Source: Flavobacterium sp.
GTDB lineage: Bacteria; Bacteroidota; Bacteroidia; Flavobacteriales; Flavobacteriaceae
Direction of reading: 5' to 3'
Length of the DNA stretch: 64,000 nt
NCBI GenBank assembly: GCA_014379405.1
Contig: JACMLU010000027.1
Span: 62,001 to 126,000 of the forward strand
This document shows, one piece after another, positions 10,362 to 19,247 of the stretch. The notes beneath the pieces were generated by a model. That model worked only from the letters and a program-made list of their open reading frames with translations. It ran no database searches and had not been told where the DNA came from. Position numbers and translations under genes: made by a program. Position 1 is the stretch's first letter; each line of letters opens with the position of its first letter.

Positions 10362-10368
10362 ATTTATT

Positions 10369-10980
10369 ATGAACTCAATATTTAATTATTCAGAAATTAT
10401 TTCTTGGTTAGAGAGAAAAGGTATCGAACTATACGGCAAGCATTTCAAAATTTTGGAAAGTGACCATCAAATAATCTATAAAATGATAGCTTATTTTTTA
10501 AGAGATGAACAAACTTGTTTTCAATATGGCATAGACCTCAACAAGGGAATATTGCTTGCTGGCCCAATAGGTAGCGGAAAAACAAGTCTTATGAATTTGA
10601 TGAAATATTTGGCCCCAATGGAACACAAATTTTATATCAAACCCTGCCGTGACATCAGCTTTGAATTTATTCAAGAGGGTTATGAAATAATTCACAAATA
10701 CAGTAAAGGAAAGCTTTATCAATCTGAACCCAAATCCATTTGTTTTGACGATTTAGGCACCGAAAACAACCTCAAATACTTTGGCAACGAATGCAATGTA
10801 ATGGCCGAAATTCTATTAAGTCGCTACGATATTTTCATAAGCAAAAAGATTCAAACCCACATCACCACCAACCTGTCCGCATCTGAAATAGAAGCAGCTT
10901 ACGGCAACCGAGTTCGCTCCCGTCTCCGAAACATGATTAACCTAATAGCCTTCGATAAAAACACCAAAGACAAACGATAG
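10369..10980 (+). CDS. AAA/DnaC-like ATPase
   Basis: Walker A GPIGSGKTS, Walker B SICFDDLG. Confidence 0.75.
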   Translation: MNSIFNYSEIISWLERKGIELYGKHFKILESDHQIIYKMIAYFLRDEQTCFQYGIDLNKGILLAGPIGSGKTSLMNLMKYLAPMEHKFYIKPCRDISFEFIQEGYEIIHKYSKGKLYQSEPKSICFDDLGTENNLKYFGNECNVMAEILLSRYDIFISKKIQTHITTNLSASEIEAAYGNRVRSRLRNMINLIAFDKNTKDKR

Positions 10981-11040
10981 TCATTGCGAGGAACGAAGCA
11001 ACCTATGTCACCCTAAGAGCGTCGAAGGACAACTCTCAAC

Positions 11041-11081
11041 AACAAACCACAAACCACAAACCACAAACCACAAACAATAAA
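11041..11081. repeat. 7-bp tandem repeat (AAACCAC)n
   Basis: aacaaaccacaaaccacaaaccacaaaccacaaac immediately upstream of ATG 11087. Confidence 0.9.
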
Positions 11082-11086
11082 CGACT

Positions 11087-11740
11087 ATGAAACAAATCAC
11101 CACCTTCTGGAATTACTTCCAAAAAAACGAACAAGAAATCTTCAATGCAATCTTGCTTGGAATCAACACCGAGGAAGTATTCTTTCTGTTTGATAAAAAA
11201 CTCAAATATGTTTCCAAAAAAATTGGCTACATCATAAGCTGTCCAGAAAAACCTCAAGACAAATTTACCTTAATCTTCACAGGATTTGGTTATCGTAAAC
11301 TATTCGCGAAAATCATTGCTTTGGAAGAACAAGCACCAACATTAAAACACTTTACACCCCAAGCATTTATTAAGCCATTGAAAGAAGTTTCGAAATACAG
11401 AAATGGTATTGACAAACCCTTTATTTTCGGTAATTACGAAATCAAAATTAGCGAATTACAATTGGCATTGTTGGACTATAATGTGGCAACCAAAAAAATA
11501 AAACTCGATTTGTTCGTACCCAACTTCCATAATATTAAACATTTTGATGATCTAACATCGAATATCAATTGGGTTTTAATGCAAACTATTGGCGAAATAG
11601 CTTTCCATAAACACATCAAGGAAATCCATTTACATCAAATGCCATTGGAGCCACAAGGCTTGTTAAGTCTTATGGAACTTCCCGATTTTATTGATTACCT
11701 CTACAAAATTAATTCAACGAAGAAAACAAGACAGATTTAG
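11087..11740 (+). CDS. Conserved hypothetical protein
   Basis: 217 aa ORF, same direction as upstream ATPase gene. Confidence 0.55.
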   Translation: MKQITTFWNYFQKNEQEIFNAILLGINTEEVFFLFDKKLKYVSKKIGYIISCPEKPQDKFTLIFTGFGYRKLFAKIIALEEQAPTLKHFTPQAFIKPLKEVSKYRNGIDKPFIFGNYEIKISELQLALLDYNVATKKIKLDLFVPNFHNIKHFDDLTSNINWVLMQTIGEIAFHKHIKEIHLHQMPLEPQGLLSLMELPDFIDYLYKINSTKKTRQI

Positions 11741-11978
11741 TGTTTGAAATATAAAAAAAAGCTGTACAAACTTTTGTAAATAATTGCAAGTTGCTAATTT
11801 TCAATAGCTTGTTAAGTAGACGAAATAAAAAATATAATCTAAGCAAAATTGTGACAAAAAATACCTGAAAGACTCCAAAACTTAAATGACCTTAATGCAT
11901 TATTATGGCTAAAAAATCACGCAGACAATAAAATTTGTGCAAATCAGTTGAATCTGTGGCAAAAAATGCCAGCAAACA

Positions 11979-13457
11979 TTATATATCAAACCAGTTTTGG
12001 GTTATTACTTTTTCTACTTCAGGATTATTTTTATGAATAAACTCGTTCTTCAAGTCGTCATACTTATAATCTTCACCCCATAATTTAAAGTTTTCCGAAA
12101 CCTGTTTTATGGCATCACAGATATAATCGACTTCTTCATTGGTCATTATCGGATGTATCGACATTCTGACCCATCCCGGTCTTTCCATCAAACAACCTTC
12201 CAGTATTTTTTGTTCTATGACTTTCGAAGATTGCTTGTTTACATGCAACAAATAATGCCCATAGGTACCGGCACAAGAACAGCCACCACGGGTCTGGATT
12301 CCAAAGTGGTCGTTCAATAATTTCGTGATTAAGTTATAATGGGCTCCATCAATATAAAAAGAGAAAACGCCCAATCGGTCAGTATGTTCTTTGGCAAGGA
12401 GGTGCAGGTTTCCAATTTTCGAGAGCTTCTCAAATATGCGTTCATTAAGTTGACGCTCTCTAGCCAAGATGTTGCCAACACCCATTTGTTCCTTCAACTT
12501 GATGGCCAGGGCTGCTTTTATGACTTGCAAAAAACCAGGAGTTCCCCCATCTTCCCTCACTTCTATGTCGTCGATGTAATGATGCTCTCCCCAGGGATTG
12601 GTATACGTCACTGTTCCACCTCCCGGACTGTCGGGAACCAAGTTCTTGTATAATTTTTTGTTAAAAACAAGTACCCCGGAACTGCCGGGACCTCCCAAGA
12701 ATTTATGGGGCGAAAAGGTAACGGCATCTAAATAAGCATCTCCGTCTTCCGGATGCATATCGATGGAAACATAAGGTGCCGAACAAGCAAAATCCACAAA
12801 ACAAAAACCATTGTTTTTATGCATCAATCTAGCAATGGAATGATAATCCGTCTTGATGCCGGTTACATTGGAACAAGCGGTGATGGCTGCTATTTTATAG
12901 GGATGGTCTTTGTATTGCAACAATAATTCCTTGAAATTACCCAGACAGATTAATCCTTGCTCATCAGAGGGGACAACTTCGACCTTGGCAATGGTTTCCA
13001 ACCAAGAAGTCTGGTTGGAATGATGTTCCATGTGCGATAAAAAAACGACAGGCCTTAAAGCGTCTGGAACTTGGGTATAATCCTTCAGGTTTTCCAACAC
13101 TTTGAGCCCCAAGATGCGATGAAATTTGCTGATGGCTCCCGACATTCCAGTGCCCACCGTAATCAAAACATCATCATCCGATGCATTCAAATGTTGCTTG
13201 ATGATTTGGCGTGCTTGATGATAACCCAGGGTCATCGAAGCTCCTGTGATGGAAGTTTCGGTATGTGTATTGGCAACATAAGGGCCAATCTCTTTTAGCA
13301 GCTTTTCTTCTATGGGTTGATAAAGTCGCCCACTCGCCGTCCAATCGGCATAAATAATTTTCTTCAAACCGTAAGGTGATTGAAAATGTTGGTCTACACC
13401 AACTATTTGCGCTCTAAACAACCCAAAATACTGTTCTAAATCAACCTGCTGCGTCAT
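11979..13457 (-). CDS. Class V aminotransferase/cysteine desulfurase-like PLP enzyme
   Basis: VTFSPHKFLGGPGSSGVLVF PLP-lysine motif, GGCSCAG; start placed at MTQQVDLEQYFG rather than the track start 13535. Confidence 0.8.
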   Translation of the reverse strand: MTQQVDLEQYFGLFRAQIVGVDQHFQSPYGLKKIIYADWTASGRLYQPIEEKLLKEIGPYVANTHTETSITGASMTLGYHQARQIIKQHLNASDDDVLITVGTGMSGAISKFHRILGLKVLENLKDYTQVPDALRPVVFLSHMEHHSNQTSWLETIAKVEVVPSDEQGLICLGNFKELLLQYKDHPYKIAAITACSNVTGIKTDYHSIARLMHKNNGFCFVDFACSAPYVSIDMHPEDGDAYLDAVTFSPHKFLGGPGSSGVLVFNKKLYKNLVPDSPGGGTVTYTNPWGEHHYIDDIEVREDGGTPGFLQVIKAALAIKLKEQMGVGNILARERQLNERIFEKLSKIGNLHLLAKEHTDRLGVFSFYIDGAHYNLITKLLNDHFGIQTRGGCSCAGTYGHYLLHVNKQSSKVIEQKILEGCLMERPGWVRMSIHPIMTNEEVDYICDAIKQVSENFKLWGEDYKYDDLKNEFIHKNNPEVEKVITQNWFDI

Positions 13458-13644
13458 TGTTTTTAACTTTTTAAATAGTACTTTTAGAAAAGGAAACCTG
13501 ATTTTTAATACCTCCGTATTCAGCCACAATGGCAATACAAAAATTGTAAATCTTCAAACTAATTTACATTTATCCCAGAAAGTATTCCATTAATATTCAA
13601 AGGTAAACGTTTTTTTAATTTTCCACATACTCAAATTCTTGGCA

Positions 13645-13790
13645 TAAATACCTGAAAGGCATTTCAAACTTAAATTTCCTTAATATGCCTTATATGGTTC
13701 AAAACTCGGTTAAACAATAAAATCTGTGGGAATCCTTGAAATCCGTGTCCAAATAAATGCCCGAAAGGCATTTCAAACTTAAATGCATTA
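13645..13790. repeat. Dispersed intergenic repeat with internal 31-bp direct repeat
   Basis: TAAATACCTGAAAGGCATTTCAAACTTAAAT and TAAATGCCCGAAAGGCATTTCAAACTTAAAT; related degenerate copy at 11855-11970. Confidence 0.7.
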
Positions 13791-13930
13791 TTAGGATTCA
13801 AAAAAACTACTTATTTATTTAAACCAAGTATAGCATTTGTAACGCGGTTTACCCTCCCCTGTCATTGCAAGCGGAATGAACTGCAGCACGGCAATCTAAA
13901 CTCTAACTTCGTATATCGTACTTCGTACCT

Positions 13931-14695
13931 CTACCCTCTCCCCTTCAATTCCCCAATCTCCCTTTTCAACTCCAAAAACAGGTCCATGACACTGGCTGTT
14001 TCCGGGTTCTCTTGCTTGCTGTCATTCCGCCCGATATTGCACTCGTACTCCCAAATTTCGAGAATATCCGAAACCTTGACTTCATAAGCAGGATAAAAAT
14101 TGTTGTCTGATTCCACAACCAGCAAGTTTTTTTTGTTTTTATTCAATCGCTTGTACACCATGCCTTCGCTTTTGGTAATCAGGATATAAGTTCTGCCATC
14201 CTTGACGTCTCCCAACTTTTCAATATACCGCCCGATGATGATGCTGCCGTCTTCGTGGGGAGGCATCGAATCGCCTTCAATCGGAAAACCCCTGTACTTG
14301 CCTGGCCCCAAAAAAGGCAATGAAATATGTTGCAGGCTTTCGATATATTCGGGATCGGCATAACCATTTAAGTAACCGGCCTTGACTTTTTGGGTGACGA
14401 CTTCAATAAAATTCTCCCCGTCCCTGTCGACGGTGATGGGCAATACCAATCTATTGTTTTCCAATTGCAATAGATTGTCCATCGGTATTTTACGCACATC
14501 CACCGAAAGCAGCAGGTCAATGCTGATATGATAATAATGGGCAATTTTTTTCAGTATTTCATACGGAGCTTCCGAAGTCCCATCTTCATATTTCACGTAA
14601 CGTCCACGCGTGATGAGCAGGCTTTCAGCCAGCTTTTCCTGCGAAATTTTTTTATGGAGCCGTAGACTCCTGATATTGTCTGAAAATAAAGACAT
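13931..14695 (-). CDS. XRE HTH + peptidase S24 repressor (LexA/UmuD/CI-like)
   Basis: HTH MSLFSDNIRSLRLHKKISQEKLAESLLITRGRYVKYEDG; Ala-Gly KAGYLNGYADPEY, Ser EGDSMPP, Lys GMVYKRL; start reset to 14695. Confidence 0.85.
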   Translation of the reverse strand: MSLFSDNIRSLRLHKKISQEKLAESLLITRGRYVKYEDGTSEAPYEILKKIAHYYHISIDLLLSVDVRKIPMDNLLQLENNRLVLPITVDRDGENFIEVVTQKVKAGYLNGYADPEYIESLQHISLPFLGPGKYRGFPIEGDSMPPHEDGSIIIGRYIEKLGDVKDGRTYILITKSEGMVYKRLNKNKKNLLVVESDNNFYPAYEVKVSDILEIWEYECNIGRNDSKQENPETASVMDLFLELKREIGELKGRG

Positions 14696-14703
14696 GGCAA
14701 TAT

Positions 14704-14754
14704 TGTTACAATTTGTAACAGCAAATATAAACATTTTTGTTACAACCTGTACTA
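14704..14754. promoter_or_regulatory. Divergent operator/promoter region with two palindromic operators
   Basis: TGTTACAATTTGTAACA (14704-14720, perfect dyad) and TGTTACAACCTGTACTA (14738-14754); -7-like boxes TATATTTG (minus, 14722-14729) and TAATTTTG (plus, 14753-14760). Confidence 0.75.
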
Positions 14755-14774
14755 ATTTTGTAAACTACAAATGA

Positions 14775-15968
14775 ATGAAAATGGCAAGGGCAATTGTACA
14801 CCTCGATATGAATACTTTTTTCGTCTCCTGCGAAAGACTAACCAACTCACAATTAGAGGGGATTCCACTAATTATTGGTGGTGGCGACCGTGGCGTCGTG
14901 GCTTCTTGTTCCTATGAAGCACGTCATTTTGGGGTACGTTCCGCTATGCCAATAAATATGGCACTCAAATTATGCCCCCAAGCCAAAGTTTTGAAAGGTG
15001 ATATGGAATTATATTCCAAATTCTCCCATACAATTACTGAAATTATTCAGGAAAAAGCACCAGTGGTAGAGAAAGCCAGCATTGATGAATTTTACCTAGA
15101 CATAACGGGTATGGATAAATTCTATGGCAGTTACAAATGGACCAACGAACTGGCACAAAGGATCACAAAAGAAACGGGATTACCCCTGACTTTTGCATTA
15201 TCGGTCAACAAAACCGTTTCTAAAATTGGCACTGGTGAAGGAAAACTAAAAACAAATCTGGAAATACCGGAACACATGGTGAAACCCTTTTTAAACCCTT
15301 TATCAATACAAAAAATACCTATGGTGGGCGATGTAACGTTTCGACTTCTATCACGCATTGGCATTCGAACCATTCAAACCCTTTCCGAAATGCCAGCTGA
15401 GGTACTCCAACAAATGATAGGAAAAAATGGGTTCGAAATATGGAAAAAAGCCAACGGAATAGACAACAATCCGGTGGAACCCTATACCGAGAGAAAATCA
15501 ATCTCTACGGAACATACTTTTCTTCAAGACACAATCGATATGGTGAAACTAAAAACCATCCTAATCGGAATGGTCGAAAAACTCGCCTTTCAACTGCGTT
15601 CCGAACAATGGTTGACTTCGACTGTTGTAGTCAAAATTCGTTATGCCAATTTCGATACCGAAACCAAACAATGCAAAATAGCCTATACCTCAGCCGATCA
15701 CATCCTAACCAAAAACATAATGGAACTATTCGAAAAACTCTTTCAAAGACGAATGCGATTACGTTTGATAGGTATTCGTTTTAGTGGACTGGTTCGGGGA
15801 ACCTACCAAATCAATCTATTCGAAGATACCGAAGAAATGCTGTCACTATATGCTGCTATGGATAAAATGAAAAGCCGTTACGGTTTTGATGCCGTAATGC
15901 GTTGCGCCGGCGCATCATTCAAACCCAACAATAAAGACGAAATCTTAAAAAGATCCCCTAAACTATAA
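14775..15968 (+). CDS. Y-family DNA polymerase (DinB/UmuC-like)
   Basis: HLDMNTFFVSCE, KASIDEFYLDITG, thumb and little-finger regions. Confidence 0.9.
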   Translation: MKMARAIVHLDMNTFFVSCERLTNSQLEGIPLIIGGGDRGVVASCSYEARHFGVRSAMPINMALKLCPQAKVLKGDMELYSKFSHTITEIIQEKAPVVEKASIDEFYLDITGMDKFYGSYKWTNELAQRITKETGLPLTFALSVNKTVSKIGTGEGKLKTNLEIPEHMVKPFLNPLSIQKIPMVGDVTFRLLSRIGIRTIQTLSEMPAEVLQQMIGKNGFEIWKKANGIDNNPVEPYTERKSISTEHTFLQDTIDMVKLKTILIGMVEKLAFQLRSEQWLTSTVVVKIRYANFDTETKQCKIAYTSADHILTKNIMELFEKLFQRRMRLRLIGIRFSGLVRGTYQINLFEDTEEMLSLYAAMDKMKSRYGFDAVMRCAGASFKPNNKDEILKRSPKL

Positions 15969-16030
15969 ACCATTAAACTTTTAAACAATTAACCGATTAA
16001 CCCACCGTCATCCCGAGCGCAGTCGAGGGA

Positions 16031-16098
16031 CAACAACCCACAACTTACAACTTACAACTCATAATTCATAACTCACAACCCATAACTCATAACTCAAA
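16031..16098. repeat. Degenerate 7-bp tandem repeat (ACAACTT/ATAACTC)n
   Basis: caacaacccacaacttacaacttacaactcataattcataactcacaacccataactcataactcaaa directly before ATG 16099. Confidence 0.85.
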
Positions 16099-19000
16099 AT
16101 GTACCTCAACTGCCATTCCTTTCATTCCTTGCGTTACGGTACGATTCCGCTAAATGACCTGATAAGTCAAGCAGCTGCCTGTGGAGTTAAAGCAATGGCA
16201 CTCACGGACATTAATACAGTAACCGGTATTTATGATTTTATAAAAGGCTGTGATACCGTTGGCATTAAACCGCTGGTAGGTATCGAATTCCATTCCGAAA
16301 ACACAATGCGTTACATCGGTTTGGCTAAAAACGCAAAGGGATTGGCAGCAATGAACCGATTCCTGACCGCTTATAATTTCAGTGGGGAACCTTTACCAAT
16401 TGTAGCACCAGAATTAGATTCGGTTTTCATTATTTACACCTTGGAAAATGCTCCTGAAACACTTCGAAACAATGAATTTATAGGCATTCGACCTGAAGAA
16501 GTTTCGAAACTTTTTTCGGAAACACTCAAAAGTAAAATAAGTAAAATGGTGGTGTGGCAACCTGTAACTTTTAGAACCAAAAAAGAATTTAATCTGCATA
16601 AAATACTAAGAGCCATTGATGCTAATATCATTTTATCAAAACTAACAGAAGCCGATTATTGCAAAACTTCTGAAGTACTAAAACCCTTGGAAACGCTTTT
16701 GGCTTACTACGCCGAATATCCCGAAATCATAAGCAACACCGAACAACTAATCCAAGAATGCAATTTCGAATTCGATTTTCAAACCCCAAAAAACAAAAAG
16801 TTTTATACCAATAATCGCCAGTCGGACATCGCTCTACTCACCTCATTGGCCCATCAAGGAATGCTTTGGCGGTATGGGAAAAAAAATAATCAAGCAAAAG
16901 CTCGTGTGGAGAAAGAACTTAAAGTGATTGATCAATTAGAATTTAGTGGCTATTTTTTGATTACCTGGGACATCATCCGCTACAGCAACAGTCGGGGTTT
17001 TATGCACATTGGTCGTGGTAGTGGTGCCAATAGCATCATCGCCTATTGCCTCGGTATTACCGACATTTGCCCGATAGAATTGGATTTGTATTTTGAACGC
17101 TTTTTGAATGAAAACCGAAAAAGTCCTCCCGATTTTGATATTGATTGGAGTTGGAAAGAACGCGATGCAATTCTGGAATACATCTTCAATCGCTATGGCA
17201 AAGAGCACGTGGCGTTTTGTGGCACCAATGTCGAATTCAAATACCGTTCTATTTTCAGGGAAGTGGGCAAAGTATTCGGCTTGCCAAAAGAAGAATTAGA
17301 TCAGCTTGCCAAAAATCCGATGAAGTTGCACGATACCAACAGTATCGTGAAATTCGTGCAAGAGTACGGAATGATGCTGGAAAAATACCCCAACCAACGC
17401 AGTATGCATTCCTGTGGCATCTTAATATCCGAAGAACCCATTACCAATTACACCCCTTTAGAAATGCCGCCAAAAGGCTTCCCTATTGTCCTTTTCGATA
17501 TGCACGTTGCCGAGGATATCGGTTTTGAAAAATTTGACATTCTAAGCCAACGAGGTATTGGCCATATTGATGACAGCGTAAAATTGATAGAGAAAAACAG
17601 AGGTATACGGGTTAACATAAGAGATACGGCTATTTCTAAAAACGAAGCTTTGGCCAATAGTTATTTGGCACAAGGCAAAACCATAGGTTGTTTTTACATC
17701 GAAAGTCCTGCTATGCGGGGATTATTGCGAAGATTGAAATGCGACAATTATAAAACCCTAGTAGCGGCTTCCTCCATAATTCGTCCCGGAGTAGCCAAAT
17801 CGGGTATGATGAAAGAATATATTTTTCGCCACAACAATCCCTCCCAGTTTGAGTATTTCCACGATGTTTTTAAAGAACAATTGGGCGAAACCTATGGGAT
17901 TATGGTGTATCAGGAAGATGTTATTAAAATTGCCTTGCACTATGGTGGCTTACCGGCTACCGATGGTGATATTCTTCGAAGAGCCATGTCAGGAAAAGGA
18001 CGCTCGTTCGAAGCCTTGCGAAAAGTAAAAGAACATTTCTTTGCTTCTTGTGTGCAGCAAGGGCATCCTTTGGCCTTGAGTGAAGAAATTTACCGTCAGA
18101 TCGAATCTTTTGCTGGCTATTCTTTTTGCAAAGCACATTCCGCTTCCTACGCCGTAGAAAGCTATCAAAGCTTGTATTTAAAAGTCTATTATCCCATTGA
18201 ATTTATGGTGGCAGTAATCAACAACCAAGGGGGATTTTACCGAACCGAAGTATATGTCCACGAAGCAAGAATGGCAGGTGCCACTATTCATAATCCTTGT
18301 GTAAACAATAGCAATTATGAAACCACGCTCTACGGAACCGATGTGTATCTAGGGTTTATGCATCTGCTGAGTTTAGATAGTAAAATGGCTTTGTTTATGG
18401 AATCAGATCGAGATAAAAATGGTCCTTTTAGTAGCTTGGAAGATTTCATTAATCGCATCCCAATGGGAATTGAAGGGATAAAAACCTTAATTTTTATAGG
18501 CGCATTTCGCTTTACAGGCAAAACCAAGAATCAACTTTTAGTCATAGCGAGTTTGTTGCTCAACAACCTTAAACCCGAAAATAAAAACCTGATGTTGCTG
18601 CAAGAACCGGTCAAAGAATTCAAACTACCCAATTTAGAACGCTCCATACGGGAAGATGCTTTTGATGAAATCGAGCTATTGAGTTTTCCAGTTTCTTGTA
18701 CCGTTTTTGACTTACTTCAAACCAAATACCGAGGGGATGTAATGGCTAAAGATTTGCTCCTACATCACAAAAAGCAAGTCAAAATGTTAGCCTATCTCAT
18801 TTCGAGAAAACAAGTACCCACCCAAAGAGGAACGATGTATTTCGGCACTTGGATTGATTACGAAGGCACTTATTTTGATACCGTTCATTTCCCTGATAAC
18901 CTACAACACTATCCTTTTTTAGGCGGAGGATGTTATTTGTTATTAGGAACGGTAGAAGTCGATTATCACTTCCCAACGCTAACCATCTCAAAAATGGCAA

Positions 19001-19155
19001 AGATGCCCTTTGTCCCTGACCCCCGTTATATGGATGCTAAGGATCAATACAAAACCCAACAACAAATCAAGGAAGATGTGAGCAGCACCCATCGGGCACC
19101 CTATCCACAAGAACACGAAATTAACTTGCCCAGACAGAAAATGATATCCAGTTAA
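16099..19155 (+). CDS. DNA polymerase III alpha subunit, DnaE2-like
   Basis: PHP N-terminus (NCHSFHSLRYGT), RGSGANSIIAYCLGIT, catalytic PPDFDIDW, 1018 aa. Confidence 0.9.
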   Translation: MYLNCHSFHSLRYGTIPLNDLISQAAACGVKAMALTDINTVTGIYDFIKGCDTVGIKPLVGIEFHSENTMRYIGLAKNAKGLAAMNRFLTAYNFSGEPLPIVAPELDSVFIIYTLENAPETLRNNEFIGIRPEEVSKLFSETLKSKISKMVVWQPVTFRTKKEFNLHKILRAIDANIILSKLTEADYCKTSEVLKPLETLLAYYAEYPEIISNTEQLIQECNFEFDFQTPKNKKFYTNNRQSDIALLTSLAHQGMLWRYGKKNNQAKARVEKELKVIDQLEFSGYFLITWDIIRYSNSRGFMHIGRGSGANSIIAYCLGITDICPIELDLYFERFLNENRKSPPDFDIDWSWKERDAILEYIFNRYGKEHVAFCGTNVEFKYRSIFREVGKVFGLPKEELDQLAKNPMKLHDTNSIVKFVQEYGMMLEKYPNQRSMHSCGILISEEPITNYTPLEMPPKGFPIVLFDMHVAEDIGFEKFDILSQRGIGHIDDSVKLIEKNRGIRVNIRDTAISKNEALANSYLAQGKTIGCFYIESPAMRGLLRRLKCDNYKTLVAASSIIRPGVAKSGMMKEYIFRHNNPSQFEYFHDVFKEQLGETYGIMVYQEDVIKIALHYGGLPATDGDILRRAMSGKGRSFEALRKVKEHFFASCVQQGHPLALSEEIYRQIESFAGYSFCKAHSASYAVESYQSLYLKVYYPIEFMVAVINNQGGFYRTEVYVHEARMAGATIHNPCVNNSNYETTLYGTDVYLGFMHLLSLDSKMALFMESDRDKNGPFSSLEDFINRIPMGIEGIKTLIFIGAFRFTGKTKNQLLVIASLLLNNLKPENKNLMLLQEPVKEFKLPNLERSIREDAFDEIELLSFPVSCTVFDLLQTKYRGDVMAKDLLLHHKKQVKMLAYLISRKQVPTQRGTMYFGTWIDYEGTYFDTVHFPDNLQHYPFLGGGCYLLLGTVEVDYHFPTLTISKMAKMPFVPDPRYMDAKDQYKTQQQIKEDVSSTHRAPYPQEHEINLPRQKMISS

Positions 19156-19247
19156 AAAGGGCAATCAAGCATTTTAGTTCAGGAAACAAGAGCACCCTAA
19201 CAAACTTCTAGGACAAGAAAAACAAAACAATTCACGTTATACAACAG

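Noticed and set aside
11041-11081. CRISPR-like short repeats
   Set aside because: Pure 7-bp tandem repeat without spacers; no cas genes in window.
8828-11740. Complete integrative/conjugative element
   Set aside because: HTH, regulator and AAA ATPase genes are suggestive, but no integrase, relaxase or tra genes are visible in the window.
13931-14695. S24 repressor as evidence of a prophage
   Set aside because: No structural or packaging genes nearby; the divergent polymerase fits an SOS-type cassette better.
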